Below the pieces are notes generated by a model. The model did no database searches and was not told where the DNA came from. It saw only the letters and a list, made by a program, of their open reading frames with translations. A stretch of DNA of 64,000 nt from Pelomonas aquatica (GTDB lineage: Bacteria > Pseudomonadota > Gammaproteobacteria > Burkholderiales > Burkholderiaceae_C), in the NCBI RefSeq assembly GCF_026712205.1, contig NZ_JAPPUW010000004.1, forward strand, positions 124,001 through 188,000, given 5' to 3'. A program made the position numbers and the translations under genes. Shown here in pieces: positions 28,530 through 38,420 of this stretch; the first letter of the stretch is position 1, and each line of letters starts with the position of its first letter.

Positions 28530-30734
28530 ATGAGACGCCTGCTTCTCCTTTGTCTGCTGATCGCCGGCTCCGCGCTGGCCGACGAACCCCTGCCGCCGCC
28601 CCGCCCCAGGATCGGCCTCGTGCTGTCCGGTGGTGGCGCGCGCGGGCTGGCCCATATCGGCGTGCTGCGCGTGCTGGAGGAGCTCAAGGTGCCGGTGGAC
28701 CTCATCGTCGGCACCAGCATGGGCGCCGTCGTCGGCGGGGCCTACGCGTCGGGGCGCAGCGTCGACGAGCTCGAAGCCCTCGTGAAGCGTGCGAACTGGA
28801 GCGCCATCCTGTCCGACCGCCCGGCGCGCGAGCGCCTGTCCATCCGCCGCCGCGAGGACGACGAGCGCCTGCCCTCGCGCATCGAGTTCGGCTTCAACCT
28901 GCAGCGCGGCGCGATGCTGCCCAGCGGCGCCGCGGCCAACGGCCAGCTGGAAGCGACGCTGTCGTCCCTGCTGCCGGCGCTGCGCGCCGAGGAGCCGCTG
29001 CGCAAGCTGCCCATCCCCTTCCGCGCGGTCGCCACCGACCTGCTGTCCGGCGCGATGCTGGATCAGGCCGACACGCCGCTCTTCCAGGCCCTGCGCGCGT
29101 CGATGGCCGTGCCGGGCGTGTTCGCGCCGCTGCGCGTCAACGGCCGGCCGCTGGTGGACGGCGGCCTGGTGCGCAACCTGCCCATCGACCTGGCTCGGGC
29201 CCTGGGCGCCGACGTCATCATCGCCGTCAACGTCGGCACGCCGCTGCTCGAAGACCGCGAGATCACCAGCGCCGTCATGGTGGCCAACCAGATGCTGCAG
29301 ATCCTGACCGAGCAGAACGTGCAGCGCTCGCTGCGCGAGCTGCGGCCGCAGGACATCGTCATCGACCCCGACCTGGCCGGCATGGGCTTCATGGACTTCT
29401 CGCGCGCCGACGAGGCCATGGCCACCGGCCGCCGCGCAGCCCTCGCCGCGGTCGGCCGGCTGCAGGCCCTGGCCGCGCCCGCGGCGCAGGCCGCCCTGCA
29501 GGCCCGCCGCCTGGCGCCGCCCGAATCCGCCCTGCAGGCCCTGCCGCTGGCGGCGCTGAAGATCGAAGGCACGCGCCGCCTCAACCCCGAGGCGCTGAAG
29601 GCCGAACTCGCCCTGCAGCCCGGCGACCCGGTCGGCCGCACCGAGCTGAACCGCGCCGTCGAGCGGCTGGACGGCACCGGCGATCTCGAACGCATCGAGC
29701 TGGAGCTAGACGACCGCGACGGCCGGCGCAGCGTCAACTTCAAGCTCACCGAAGCCGACTGGGCCGCCAGCAAGCTGCGCTTCGGCCTGGAGCTCTACAG
29801 CAACTTCGCCGACGCCAACCGCTTCTCCCTCGTCGCGATGCATGTCGCGGACTGGCTCAACCCCTGGGGTGCCGAACTGCGCTCCATTGCCCGCATCGGC
29901 TCCACGCGCGGCCTCGACACCGAGTTCTACCAGCCCCTCGGCCCCGGCTCGCGCTGGTTCGCCAGCGCCAAGCTGGGCTACGAGGCCGGCAGCAACGACG
30001 TCTTCAACCAGGGCCAGCGGGCGTTGCGCCTGTCCAGCAGCCTGACCAGCGCCCAGATCGAACTCGGCCACCGCATCGCGGGCCTCGGCGACCTGCGCTT
30101 CGGCCTCGGCAAGCTGCGCGCCGCCGACGAGGTCATCCTGCCCGCGCCGCCCACGGGCGGCCGGGAATCGCGCTTCTACGGCCAGCAATACCTGGAACTG
30201 CACACCGACACGCTGGACTCGCTGGCCTTCCCCAGCCGCGGCCAGTGGATGACGGCGCGCATCGAATGGCTGAGGCCGCGCGGCGACGCGCAGGTCGTCA
30301 ACGCCTCGCTGCTGGGCCTGGGCGCCTTCCGCCTCGGCGAATGGGCCGGCCAGCTCTACGGCGAGGCCGCCCACGCCGAGCATGGCCAGGCTCGCTCGCT
30401 GGGCGGCTATCTGCGCCTGTCCGGCACGCCGGACGGCTCGCTGGTGGGCGAGAACATGGCCCTGCTGCGCGTCGTCATGGCGCGGCGCATCGGCGAGATG
30501 CCGGTGGGCCTGGGCGGCGCGGTGCGCATCGGCTTCTCGCTGGAGGCCGGCGCCGTCGGCGCGGGCTCGGGGCTGAGGTTGTCCAGCCTGCAGGAACTCG
30601 GCAAGAGCGGCTGGAAGCAGGCCGGCAGCGGCTTCCTCAGCGTGGACACGCGCTTCGGGCCGTTCTTCCTGGCCGTCGGCACGACGCGGGGCGGCGACAC
30701 GGCGGCATATCTGCTGCTGGGGCCGACGTGGTGA
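28530..30734 (+). CDS. Patatin-like phospholipase autotransporter (PlpD/type Vd-like)
   Basis: 734 residues. A signal peptide ([17 protein letters not shown]) is followed by a patatin domain: oxyanion loop SGGGARG, nucleophile Ser63 in GTSMG and catalytic Asp210 in VDGGLV. A POTRA-like segment follows (about 345-405, [18 protein letters not shown]), then a C-terminal outer-membrane barrel of about 330 residues related to BamA/surface-antigen proteins, ending LLLGPTW. The layout equals PlpD of Pseudomonas, where the lipase domain is carried to the surface by its own barrel. It stands alone between ispF and ispD. Confidence 0.93.
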   Translation: MRRLLLLCLLIAGSALADEPLPPPRPRIGLVLSGGGARGLAHIGVLRVLEELKVPVDLIVGTSMGAVVGGAYASGRSVDELEALVKRANWSAILSDRPARERLSIRRREDDERLPSRIEFGFNLQRGAMLPSGAAANGQLEATLSSLLPALRAEEPLRKLPIPFRAVATDLLSGAMLDQADTPLFQALRASMAVPGVFAPLRVNGRPLVDGGLVRNLPIDLARALGADVIIAVNVGTPLLEDREITSAVMVANQMLQILTEQNVQRSLRELRPQDIVIDPDLAGMGFMDFSRADEAMATGRRAALAAVGRLQALAAPAAQAALQARRLAPPESALQALPLAALKIEGTRRLNPEALKAELALQPGDPVGRTELNRAVERLDGTGDLERIELELDDRDGRRSVNFKLTEADWAASKLRFGLELYSNFADANRFSLVAMHVADWLNPWGAELRSIARIGSTRGLDTEFYQPLGPGSRWFASAKLGYEAGSNDVFNQGQRALRLSSSLTSAQIELGHRIAGLGDLRFGLGKLRAADEVILPAPPTGGRESRFYGQQYLELHTDTLDSLAFPSRGQWMTARIEWLRPRGDAQVVNASLLGLGAFRLGEWAGQLYGEAAHAEHGQARSLGGYLRLSGTPDGSLVGENMALLRVVMARRIGEMPVGLGGAVRIGFSLEAGAVGAGSGLRLSSLQELGKSGWKQAGSGFLSVDTRFGPFFLAVGTTRGGDTAAYLLLGPTW

Positions 30735-30743
30735 GATGGCCCG

Positions 30744-31451
30744 TCAGCCCGCCAGCAGCTTCGCAGCCAGCGCAAAGTCCTCCGGCCACGTCACCTTGAA
30801 GTTGGCCATCGACGCGCGCACCAGCCGCGGCGCGAGGCCCAGGGCCTCGACGGCGCTGGCCTCGTCGGTCGCGGCGGCGCCCATCTGCCGCAGCGCGCGC
30901 TCGACCAGGCCGAGGCGGAACATCTGCGGCGTCTGCGCGGCCCATTTGTCGCGGCGGTCGATGGTGGCCGTCACGCGGCCCGCAGCGTCGCCGGCCTTCA
31001 GCGTGTCGGCGATGGGCTGGGCCAGCAGGCCGCCAACCGCGTCGGGCAGGCAGGCATCGAGCAGCGCGTCGACCCACTCCGGCCGCAGCAGGCAGCGCGC
31101 GGCGTCATGCACCAGCACCCAGTCCTCGTCGGCCGCGCCGCGCCGGCGCAGCTCGGCCAGGCCGCCGAGCACGCTCTCAGCGCGGCTGGCGCCACCGACA
31201 CGGGCCACCCAGCCGGCGTAGCCCGGCAGCGCCGCCAGCACCGTCGATTCAAAGCGGTCGTCGGCCGGCGACAGCACGACCAGGGTCTGCACGAGGCGGG
31301 GCACGGCGGCCAGCGCCGCCAGCGTGTGGGCCAGCATCGGCCGGCCGGCGATCTCGACGTATTGCTTGGGCATGCCGGCACCCGAGCGCTCGCCGATGCC
31401 GGCGGCGGGGACGAGGGCGAAGCAGCGCGGGCTACGCGGGACTGGGTTCAT
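30744..31451 (-). CDS. ispD: 2-C-methyl-D-erythritol 4-phosphate cytidylyltransferase
   Basis: Third step of the MEP pathway; couples MEP with CTP. It has 235 residues. The nucleotide-binding opening is ALVPAAGIGERSGAGMPKQY, followed by VHDAARCLL. The signature TPQMFRLGLVERAL and ATDEASAVEALG are present near the end. It begins 7 bp after the bestrophin-like gene, so it is the last gene of an aldolase-hydrolase-bestrophin-ispD operon. The patatin gene converges on it. Confidence 0.96.
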   Translation of the reverse strand: MNPVPRSPRCFALVPAAGIGERSGAGMPKQYVEIAGRPMLAHTLAALAAVPRLVQTLVVLSPADDRFESTVLAALPGYAGWVARVGGASRAESVLGGLAELRRRGAADEDWVLVHDAARCLLRPEWVDALLDACLPDAVGGLLAQPIADTLKAGDAAGRVTATIDRRDKWAAQTPQMFRLGLVERALRQMGAAATDEASAVEALGLAPRLVRASMANFKVTWPEDFALAAKLLAG

Positions 31452-31458
31452 CGGAAAT

Positions 31459-32406
31459 TCAAAGCAGCAGATAGTCCACCGGCTCCAGCGCGGGCGGCGG
31501 ATGGGCGTCGCCCAGGGCCTGGCGCAGGTCGATCTCGATGCCGCGGCACAGCGCGTCCAGCGGCAGGTCGTTGGCCTGGGTGCCGAAGGGCTCCTCGATC
31601 TCGTCGCCCAGCGCGTCCAGGCCGAAGAATGTGTAGGCCACGATGGCGACGACGAGAGGCGTCACCGGGCCCAGCGTGTCGACGACCCCGAAGGGCAGCA
31701 GGAAGCAGTAGAGGTAGGCCGTGCGGTGCAGCAGCAGCGAGTAGGAAAACGGCAGCGGCGTGTTCTTGATGCGCTCGCAGCTCGCCGCGGCGGCCGTCAG
31801 TGCGGACAGCGTGGCGTCGATCTGCACGGCGCGCTGGCTGTCGAGCTGGCCGTCGCGGCGGCTGCGGGCCAGGTCGGCGCCCATGGCCATCATCAGCGCG
31901 GCGGGGCGGTTGCGCGCCGCGGCCAGGCCCGAGAGTTCGGCCGGCTGCAGCAGGCCGTCCAGGCCGGCCTCGTCGGCGGGCCGGTCGCGCAGCAGCGCCT
32001 TCAGCGTGACGCAGAAGGCCACGGCCCGCAGCAGCACCCGCACGCGCAGATCGCCGAGGTCGCGCGGGTCGGCCGGCGGCGCGGGCGCGTCGACCAGATG
32101 CAGCATCTGCCGCGCGAGGTTGCGCGAGCGCAGCAGCAGTTCGCCCCAGAGCTTGCGCGCCTCCCAGTAGCGGTCGTAGCAGGCGCTGTTGCGGAACCCC
32201 AGGAAGATGGCCAACGGCAGGCCCATCAGCGTGAAGGGGATGGTGGACACGAGCAGGGCCCGGTGGGCGTCCAGCGAGCGGTGCGCCGCCGTCACCATGA
32301 CGGCCAGCAGCACATTGGCCAGCAGCGCGCCGCGGATGCGCGCCAGGATGGAGCCGCGCAGCACGAAGAAGAGCTTCAGGCCCGAAGGCCGGTCTCGAAG
32401 GATCAT
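31459..32406 (-). CDS. Bestrophin-family (YneE-like) membrane protein
   Basis: 315 residues. The bestrophin/UPF0187 family forms pentameric anion or cation channels. LKLFFVLRGSILARIRGALLANVLLAVMV opens the protein; FLGFRNSACYDRYWEARKLWG is the family signature. Two more membrane helices lie at about 235-275 (YCFLLPFGVVDTLGPVTPLVVAIVAYTFFGLDALGDEIEEPFG in part); the acidic DALGDEIEEPFG matches the region that lines the channel neck. Its start overlaps the upstream hydrolase stop by ATGA. Confidence 0.9.
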   Translation of the reverse strand: MILRDRPSGLKLFFVLRGSILARIRGALLANVLLAVMVTAAHRSLDAHRALLVSTIPFTLMGLPLAIFLGFRNSACYDRYWEARKLWGELLLRSRNLARQMLHLVDAPAPPADPRDLGDLRVRVLLRAVAFCVTLKALLRDRPADEAGLDGLLQPAELSGLAAARNRPAALMMAMGADLARSRRDGQLDSQRAVQIDATLSALTAAAASCERIKNTPLPFSYSLLLHRTAYLYCFLLPFGVVDTLGPVTPLVVAIVAYTFFGLDALGDEIEEPFGTQANDLPLDALCRGIEIDLRQALGDAHPPPALEPVDYLLL

Positions 32407-33278
32407 GCCGGCATTGTCGCCAGCGCACGGCGCACCGCGGCCAGCACGGCCGCCGGCGCCTCGATCTGCGGGTAGTGGCCCACGCCGGGCAGCTCGGCGA
32501 TGTCGGCAGGGATGGCCAGCTCGCGCAGCCGCGCCACCATGTGGGCGCCGGAGATGGGGTCGGCGCTGCCATTGACGATGGCCAGCGGCACGGGGCAGCG
32601 CTGCAGCGCGCCGACCCAGCGCTCGCGGTTGTCGCGGCGCTCGACCATGTAGCGGATCAGCCGTGGCAGCGCGGCCAGGCCGCCGTCGCGGCTCATCAGC
32701 AGCCACATCGCATCCAGCTCCGCGGCCGTGGGCTTCAGGTCGCCGGCGATCTGCGTCAGGCTGGCGCCGAGCCTGGCGCGGCTGGACAGGCGGGCGATCA
32801 GCGGCCCCAGCGGCGACAGCAGCAGCCTCTGCAGCAGCACCGGCCGGTGCGTCTCGGGGAACAGGCCGCCGTTGAGCAGGATGACGCCGCGCAGCTTCAC
32901 CGGCAGCCGGCCCTCGAGGGCGCGCGCGATCAGCTCCTGGGCGACCGTGTCGCCGAGGTCGTGGGCCAGCACGGCGGCCTCGCCGATGCCGGCCTCGGCC
33001 AGTGCCGCGACAAAGAGGTCGGCCTGCTCGGCCACCGTGTAGCGGTGCCCGCGCGGCTTGGCCGAGAAGCCCAGCCCCAGCATGTCGGCCGCCACCAGGC
33101 GGTGCGTCGCCGCGAGTTCGGGCCAGAGCCTGCACCAGTCCCAGCTGGCCGTCGGGAAGCCGTGGATGAGCAGCAGGGCCGGCGCGCCGGCCGGCCCGTC
33201 GGTGCGGATGAAGACGCGCCGGCCGCGGAAGTCGAAATACCGGCCCGCGGCCTGCCAGCTCTCGGGCGACGGCGTCAC
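32403..33278 (-). CDS. Alpha/beta hydrolase with Asp nucleophile (epoxide hydrolase/dehalogenase-like)
   Basis: 291 residues. The oxyanion motif HGFPTASWDW is followed by the nucleophile elbow AHDLGD, where the usual Ser is Asp107, as in epoxide hydrolases and haloalkane dehalogenases. The catalytic His is in GVGHYPQIEAP. There is no signal peptide. The start is GTG at 33278, overlapping the aldolase stop by 4 bp. The substrate is unknown; the operon partners (class II aldolase, bestrophin) do not settle it. Confidence 0.87.
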   Translation of the reverse strand: MTPSPESWQAAGRYFDFRGRRVFIRTDGPAGAPALLLIHGFPTASWDWCRLWPELAATHRLVAADMLGLGFSAKPRGHRYTVAEQADLFVAALAEAGIGEAAVLAHDLGDTVAQELIARALEGRLPVKLRGVILLNGGLFPETHRPVLLQRLLLSPLGPLIARLSSRARLGASLTQIAGDLKPTAAELDAMWLLMSRDGGLAALPRLIRYMVERRDNRERWVGALQRCPVPLAIVNGSADPISGAHMVARLRELAIPADIAELPGVGHYPQIEAPAAVLAAVRRALATMPA

Positions 33279-34024
33279 GCGTCGTGCCCGGGGTTCTGGC
33301 GCGCCAGCCGGCGCAGCAGGCCCGGCCAGGCCAGTTCGGCGCCGCTGCCGCGCATGACCTTCTCGCTCTGCGCACGAATGCCGGCCAGGATGGGCGCGGG
33401 GATGCAGATCAGCTCGCCGCCGCCGGCCTGGGCGCCGATCTGGATCTCGCAGGCGCGCTGCAGCATGAACATCTTCAGGAAGGCGTCGGCCGCGCTGCGG
33501 CCCAGCGTCAGCAGGCCGTGGTTGCGGAGGATCATCAGCGCCGTGTGGCCGAGGTCGCCCACGAGGCGGGCCTTCTCATCGGGGTTCAGCGCCACGCCTT
33601 CGTAGTCGTGATAGCTGAGCGAGGCCAGCGGGAACAGGCTGTGCTGCGACAGCGGCAGCAGGCCCTCGCGCTGCGCGCTGACCGCGACGCCGGCCACGGT
33701 GTGCAGGTGCATGACGAACTGCGCGTCCTCGCGCGCCTCGTGCACCGCGCTGTGGATGATGAAGCCGGCCGGGTTCACGTCGTAGTCGCCGGGCTCGACC
33801 TTCTCGCCGGCGGGGTCGACCTTGACCAGGCTGCTGGCCGTGATCTCGTCGAACATCATCCCGTAGGGGTTGATGAGGAAGTGGTGCTGCGGGCCGGGCA
33901 CGCGGGCCGAGATGTGCGTGAAGATCAGGTCGTCCCAGCCGTGCAGCGCGGCGAGGCGGTAGAGCGCCGCGAGGTCGCAGCGGACCTGCCATTCCTCGGG
34001 CTGGATGTGGGCGGGCTGGGCCAT
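33275..34024 (-). CDS. Class II aldolase/adducin family protein
   Basis: 249 residues. Zinc ligands of the class II aldolase fold are visible as HLH (106-108, VMHLHTVAG) and a further His in LRNHGLL. HISARVPGPQHHFLINPYGMMFDEITASSLVKVD (in part) is the usual N-terminal signature with the catalytic Glu in FDE. Members cleave fuculose- or ribulose-phosphates or have non-aldolase roles; the many such genes without sugar kinase neighbours, as here, remain unassigned. It is the first gene of an operon of four that ends with ispD. Confidence 0.88.
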   Translation of the reverse strand: MAQPAHIQPEEWQVRCDLAALYRLAALHGWDDLIFTHISARVPGPQHHFLINPYGMMFDEITASSLVKVDPAGEKVEPGDYDVNPAGFIIHSAVHEAREDAQFVMHLHTVAGVAVSAQREGLLPLSQHSLFPLASLSYHDYEGVALNPDEKARLVGDLGHTALMILRNHGLLTLGRSAADAFLKMFMLQRACEIQIGAQAGGGELICIPAPILAGIRAQSEKVMRGSGAELAWPGLLRRLARQNPGHDA

Positions 34025-34106
34025 GGCGTCTCCTCGGGGTATGGAACGGCCAGCATAGTCTTCGGCCGGGCAGCGCCGGATCACGTCGGGGACAATCCAG
34101 GCCTCC

Positions 34107-35156
34107 ATGCTGATCTCCGACTTCCGCCAGCGCCTGCGCGCGCTCGGCGCCAACCCCGCCCATGAATCCCGCGTGCTGCGCCACTGGGTGCGCGCGCTGC
34201 CGCTGGACGCCGGCCGGCAGCCGCTGCAGGGCTGGCTGCCCAGGGCGGTCATGGGCGCCCTGCCCGGCCTGATGACCGAGCTGGACGGGCTGGTCGCGCT
34301 GCGCAGCGAGCACGCGGGCGGCGACGGCCAGTCCGCGCGCCTGCTGCTGGGCCTGAACGACGGCCAGACGGTCGAGACCGTGCTGCTGCCGCGCGACGGC
34401 GTCTGCGTGTCCAGCCAGGTCGGCTGCGCGGTGGGCTGCCGTTTCTGCATGACGGGCGTGGACGGCCTGATCCGCCAGGTCGGCAGCGCCGAGATCGTGG
34501 CCCAGGTGGTGCTGGCGCGGCGCAAGAACGCCAAGCTGAAGAAGGTCGTCTTCATGGGCATGGGCGAGCCCTCGCACAACCTCGGCGCCGTGCTGGACGC
34601 GATCACGCTGCTGGGCCGCGAGGGCGGCTTCGCGCACAAGCAGCTGGTGTTCTCCACCGTCGGCGACGAGCGCGCGTTCGCGGCGCTGAACGCGGCCGAA
34701 GTCCGCCCGGCGCTGGCCCTGTCGCTGCACACGACGGACGCCGCCAAGCGCGCCGAGCTGCTGCCGCGCGCCCCCCGCCTCGCGCCCGACGCGCTGGTGG
34801 AGGCCGCCGACGCCTATGCCCGCACCAGCGGCTATCCCATCCAGTACCAGTGGACGCTGCTGGACGGCGTCAACGACGGCCCCGAGGAGCTGGACGGCAT
34901 CGTGCGCCTGCTCAAGGGCCGCTACGGCCTGCTGAACATGATCCCCTTCAACAGCGCCGAGGGCCTGCCCTTCCGCCGCCCGAGCTGGGAGCGTGCGCGC
35001 GCCATCGCGGCCGAGCTGAGCCGCCGCGGCGTGCTGACCAAACTGCGCGACTCGGCGGGCCAGGACGTGGACGGCGGCTGCGGCCAGCTGCGCGCCCGCG
35101 AGGCGGTGGGCCGGCCGGTGCGCGTCGTGCGGTCGACGACTCAGCCGCTGCGATAG
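34107..35156 (+). CDS. RlmN/Cfr-family radical SAM RNA methyltransferase
   Basis: 349 residues. The radical-SAM motif is CAVGCRFC (Cys107, 111, 114), VVFMGMGEPSHN follows, and the second catalytic Cys is in DGGCGQL near the end. These are the residues of RlmN/Cfr enzymes that methylate adenosine in 23S rRNA (and tRNA for RlmN). It looks shorter and more divergent than housekeeping RlmN, which in Burkholderiales is usually elsewhere, so it is probably a paralogue. The 3' end overlaps the convergent dctD-like gene by 16 bp. Confidence 0.85.
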   Translation: MLISDFRQRLRALGANPAHESRVLRHWVRALPLDAGRQPLQGWLPRAVMGALPGLMTELDGLVALRSEHAGGDGQSARLLLGLNDGQTVETVLLPRDGVCVSSQVGCAVGCRFCMTGVDGLIRQVGSAEIVAQVVLARRKNAKLKKVVFMGMGEPSHNLGAVLDAITLLGREGGFAHKQLVFSTVGDERAFAALNAAEVRPALALSLHTTDAAKRAELLPRAPRLAPDALVEAADAYARTSGYPIQYQWTLLDGVNDGPEELDGIVRLLKGRYGLLNMIPFNSAEGLPFRRPSWERARAIAAELSRRGVLTKLRDSAGQDVDGGCGQLRAREAVGRPVRVVRSTTQPLR

Positions 35157-36502
35157 GCATCGGCGTCCAGGCCGAGGCGGCGGATGCGGTCGTGCAGCGT
35201 CTTGCGCGCGAGGCCCAGGCGCTCGCCGGCCCTGGCGATATTGCCGCCGCTCTGCCGCAGGGCCTGCACGATCCATTGCCGTTCCAGGGCGGCCAGCGCC
35301 TCGTCCAGCGGGGCCTGGGGCAGCGCCGTCGGCTCGCTGGACGCGGGCGGCCCGGGTGCCGTCGTCTCGTTGATCAGCCCCAGCACCCAGCGCTCGGCGA
35401 AGTTGCGCAGCTCGCGCACATTGCCGGGCCAGTCGCGCGCTGCCCAGGCGGCAAGCTGGGCGGCGCTCCAGGCCGGCACCGCGCGCTGCAGCCGCTCTGC
35501 CGCCTGGGTGCAGAAATGGCTCAGCAGCAGCGGGATGTCCTCGCGGCGCCGGCGCAGCGGCGGCAGCGCGATGCTGGCCACGTCCAGGCGGTAGAACAGG
35601 TCCTCGCGGAAGCGACCTTCCCTCGCCAAGTCCAGCAGGTCCACCTTGGTCGCCGCGACGATGCGGCAGGCCAGCGGCACGGGCGTGTTGGCGCCCAGGC
35701 GCTCGACGCTGCGCTCCTGCAGCACGCGCAGCATCTTGACCTGCAGCGCCAGCGGCATCGATTCGATCTCGTCGAGGAAGACGGTGCCGTCGCCCGCGAA
35801 CTCCAGCTTGCCGATGCGGCGCTTCGTCGCCCCCGTGTAGGCGCCGGCCTCGGCACCGAAGATCTCCGACTCGAACACGCTCTCCGGCAGCGCGCCGCAG
35901 TTGATCGCGACGAAGGCGCCGCGCGCGCCGCTGGCCGCATGCAGCGCGCGGGCCACGACCTCCTTGCCGGCGCCGGTCTCGCCGTGGATGAGCACGTCCA
36001 CGCGCGCCGGGCCCAGCGTGCCGATCAGCGTGCGCACCTGCTCCATCGCGGCGCTGGCGCCGAGCAGGCCGTCGGCCGGGCCGCCGCCCAGCTGCGCCTT
36101 CAGGCGGCGGTTCTCCAGCACCAGGCGGCGCTGGGCCAGTGCGCGGCGCACGACCTCGACGAGGTGCTCGGCCGAGAACGGCTTCTCGATGAAGTCCCAG
36201 GCGCCGTCGCGCATGGCCTCCACGGCCATGCCGATGTCGCCGTGGCCGGTGACGAGGACGACGGGCAGCTCCGGGTCCTGCTCGCGCAGCGTGTGCAGCA
36301 GCTGCAGGCCGCTGGCGCCGGGCAGCTGCACGTCGCAGACGACGATGCCGGCAAAGCCCGGCTGCAGCCAGGCCTGCGCCGCCTCGGCCGACTCGACGCC
36401 CTGCGTGCGCAGGCCGGCGAGCGCCAGGCTCTGCGTCGTGGCCAGGCGCACATGCCCGTCGTCCTCGACGAGCAGCACATCGGTGGGTTCGGTCCAGGCC
36501 AT
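35141..36502 (-). CDS. Sigma-54-dependent response regulator, DctD/MifR-like
   Basis: 453 residues. The receiver domain has Asp57 (VCDVQLPG). The AAA+ domain has Walker A GETGAGKE, the sigma-54 contact loop GAYTGA (Tyr for the usual Phe) and FLDEIESMP. A Fis-type HTH ends the protein (GGNIARAGERLGLARKTLHDRIRRLGL). It activates RNA polymerase carrying sigma-54. It follows the sensor gene by 10 bp. A sigma-54 promoter lies before the nearby MHS transporter gene, its likely target, as for MifR and the alpha-ketoglutarate transporter gene of P. aeruginosa. Confidence 0.92.
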   Translation of the reverse strand: MAWTEPTDVLLVEDDGHVRLATTQSLALAGLRTQGVESAEAAQAWLQPGFAGIVVCDVQLPGASGLQLLHTLREQDPELPVVLVTGHGDIGMAVEAMRDGAWDFIEKPFSAEHLVEVVRRALAQRRLVLENRRLKAQLGGGPADGLLGASAAMEQVRTLIGTLGPARVDVLIHGETGAGKEVVARALHAASGARGAFVAINCGALPESVFESEIFGAEAGAYTGATKRRIGKLEFAGDGTVFLDEIESMPLALQVKMLRVLQERSVERLGANTPVPLACRIVAATKVDLLDLAREGRFREDLFYRLDVASIALPPLRRRREDIPLLLSHFCTQAAERLQRAVPAWSAAQLAAWAARDWPGNVRELRNFAERWVLGLINETTAPGPPASSEPTALPQAPLDEALAALERQWIVQALRQSGGNIARAGERLGLARKTLHDRIRRLGLDADAYRSG

Positions 36503-36512
36503 CGGCGGATTG

Positions 36513-38321
36513 TCAGGCGAGGGGCAGGCGCAGCGTGAACTCGGCGCCGCCTTGCGCGCGGTTCACGCCCTGCAGCGAGCCGCCCAGCGCGTTCGCGATG
36601 GAGGCCGAGATGGACAGGCCCAGGCCCAGGCCGTCGCCGCGGCGCTTGGTCGTGAAGAAGGGTTCGAACAGGCGGGCCTGCACGTCCTCGCTCAGGCCGG
36701 GGCCGTTGTCGCTCACGCGCAGCAGCGCCTGCTCGGCATCGACCTCGGCCCGCAGCGTGACCGTGCCACCGCCCTTCTCCGCGCTCGCGTCGATGCCGTT
36801 GCGCAGCAGGTTGACGAGCACCTGCTCGATGCGCACCTGCTGGCCCAGCGCGGCCAGGCCCTCGGGCACGGGCGGGCATTCGAGCGTGACGCGCTGGCGG
36901 CGCGCCTCCGCGCTCACCAGCGCCACCGCCGCCTGGAAGGCCGCGGCCACCGGCACCGGCTGCACGCGCAGTTCGTCGCGCCGCGCAAAGCCCTTGAGCT
37001 GGGCCACGATGGCGGCGATGCGCTGCGTGAGCTGGGCCATGGCTTCGAGGTTGCCCTCGGCATCGGCCTGCATGCCGCGCTCCAGGAACACGCGGGCGTT
37101 GTCGTTGAGCGCACGCAGCGCGGCCAGCGGCTGGTTGATCTCGTGCGTGATGCTGGCGGCCATCTGGCCGAGCACGGCGAGCTTGCCGGCCTGCACGAGC
37201 TCGTCCTGCGTCGCGCGCAGCGTGCGCTCGGTGCGGTGCAGCTCGTCCACGCGCGCCTGCAGCTCCTGCGTGCGCTCGGCGATGCGCGCCTCCAGGCTGC
37301 CGTAGGCGGCACGCAGCTCGCCCTGCGCGGCCAGGCGCTCGCGGGCGCGGCGGCGGCGCAGCTGCAGATAGGCCAGCCCCAGCAGCAGCGACACCCAGCC
37401 CAGCGCCGCGGCCCAGGCGCGGCCGGCGGCGATCTGCTCGGCGCCGCGGATCTCGGTGAAGGACAGCAGCGTCCAGCCGCGGCCCGCGACGGCCTGCTCG
37501 GTGACGAAGGCGCGCAGCCGGGACGACGCCGTGGCGATGCGTTCGACGCGCAGCTCGGGCATGGACCGCAGCGGCTCGCGCTGCAAGGGCTGGAGCGGCA
37601 GGTCGCCGTACTGCTGGGTGTCGTGCAGCTCCGTGCGTGTGGCGGCGCTGAGAGGCTGCAGCGTGCGGTACTTCCACTCGGGCCGGCTGGCCAGGAAGAC
37701 CACGCCGCGCGCATCGGCCAGCATCAGCTCGCCCGCGCTGCGCGCCCAGTTGGCCTCCATCTCGTCCAGCGACACCTTCAGCACGACGACGCCGGCGGCC
37801 GGGCCGCTCAGCCGGTGGGCGATGAAATAGCCCGGCGTGCCGGTGGTGGAGCCGCGCGCGTAGAAATGCCCGCCGCCACTGGCCATCGCGTCGCGGAAAT
37901 AGGGCCGGTAGGCATAGTTCTGGCCGACGAAACTCTGCGCGTCGCGCCAGTTGCTGGAGGCCAGCGTCAGGCCCTTGGCATCGATGAGGAAGATGGCCGC
38001 CGCGGCCGCGTCGCGGGCCACGCCTTCGAGCAGCGTGTTGACGTCGGCAACGCGCACCTTGGCCGCCGGCTCGGCCAGCAGGCCGGCCAGCGCCGGATGG
38101 CGGGCCAGCACCTGCGACAGCGCCTCGTACTTGTCCAGCGCCCCGGTCAGCTCGTGGGCGACGAAGCGCAGATGGCGCTGGGCGTCGACCTGGGTCTGGG
38201 CCAGCGCCAGGTCCAGAGAGACGCGCCACGCGGCGTAGGCAACGACCGCACCGCCCAGCACCACTGCCAGCAGCAGCACGAGGCTGCGTTGCCAGCGGGG
38301 AGGCTTCGGTTTCTTGTGCAT
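36513..38321 (-). CDS. Sensor histidine kinase, DctB/MifS-like
   Basis: 602 residues. Transmembrane helices at about 12-32 and 310-328 enclose a large periplasmic PDC/Cache sensor; YAYRPYFRDAMASGGGHFYARGSTTGTPGYF is the ligand-binding type of segment seen in DctB. A coiled coil follows, then HisKA with the phospho-acceptor His in SITHEINQPLAALRAL, and an ATPase domain (NLLRNGIDASAE, DNGPGLS, GDGLGLGLSIS). C4- or C5-dicarboxylate sensing is inferred from family and neighbours. Confidence 0.9.
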   Translation of the reverse strand: MHKKPKPPRWQRSLVLLLAVVLGGAVVAYAAWRVSLDLALAQTQVDAQRHLRFVAHELTGALDKYEALSQVLARHPALAGLLAEPAAKVRVADVNTLLEGVARDAAAAAIFLIDAKGLTLASSNWRDAQSFVGQNYAYRPYFRDAMASGGGHFYARGSTTGTPGYFIAHRLSGPAAGVVVLKVSLDEMEANWARSAGELMLADARGVVFLASRPEWKYRTLQPLSAATRTELHDTQQYGDLPLQPLQREPLRSMPELRVERIATASSRLRAFVTEQAVAGRGWTLLSFTEIRGAEQIAAGRAWAAALGWVSLLLGLAYLQLRRRRARERLAAQGELRAAYGSLEARIAERTQELQARVDELHRTERTLRATQDELVQAGKLAVLGQMAASITHEINQPLAALRALNDNARVFLERGMQADAEGNLEAMAQLTQRIAAIVAQLKGFARRDELRVQPVPVAAAFQAAVALVSAEARRQRVTLECPPVPEGLAALGQQVRIEQVLVNLLRNGIDASAEKGGGTVTLRAEVDAEQALLRVSDNGPGLSEDVQARLFEPFFTTKRRGDGLGLGLSISASIANALGGSLQGVNRAQGGAEFTLRLPLA

Positions 38322-38352
38322 GGACTATGTATTCGGGCCGAGCGCCGGGCCT

Positions 38353-38410
38353 GCCATTGGCCAGAGGCCAATGGCCTTCCGTAGGCACAAGCAGTCCGCA
38401 GGGACTGCTT
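38353..38410. repeat. Two perfect hairpins upstream of the dctB-like gene
   Basis: GCCATTGGCC-AGA-GGCCAATGGC (38353-38375) and a 10-bp stem CAAGCAGTCC/GGACTGCTTG with loop GCA (38388-38410). They lie between the MHS transporter stop and the dctB-like start, next to repeat copy B. There is no T-run. Confidence 0.8.
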
Positions 38411-38420
38411 GTGTCCGACT

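Noticed and set aside
34107..35156. The RlmN-like enzyme as an antibiotic-resistance Cfr
   Set aside because: It has the general RlmN/Cfr residues, but nothing in sequence or context points to resistance; a chromosomal paralogue is the simpler reading.
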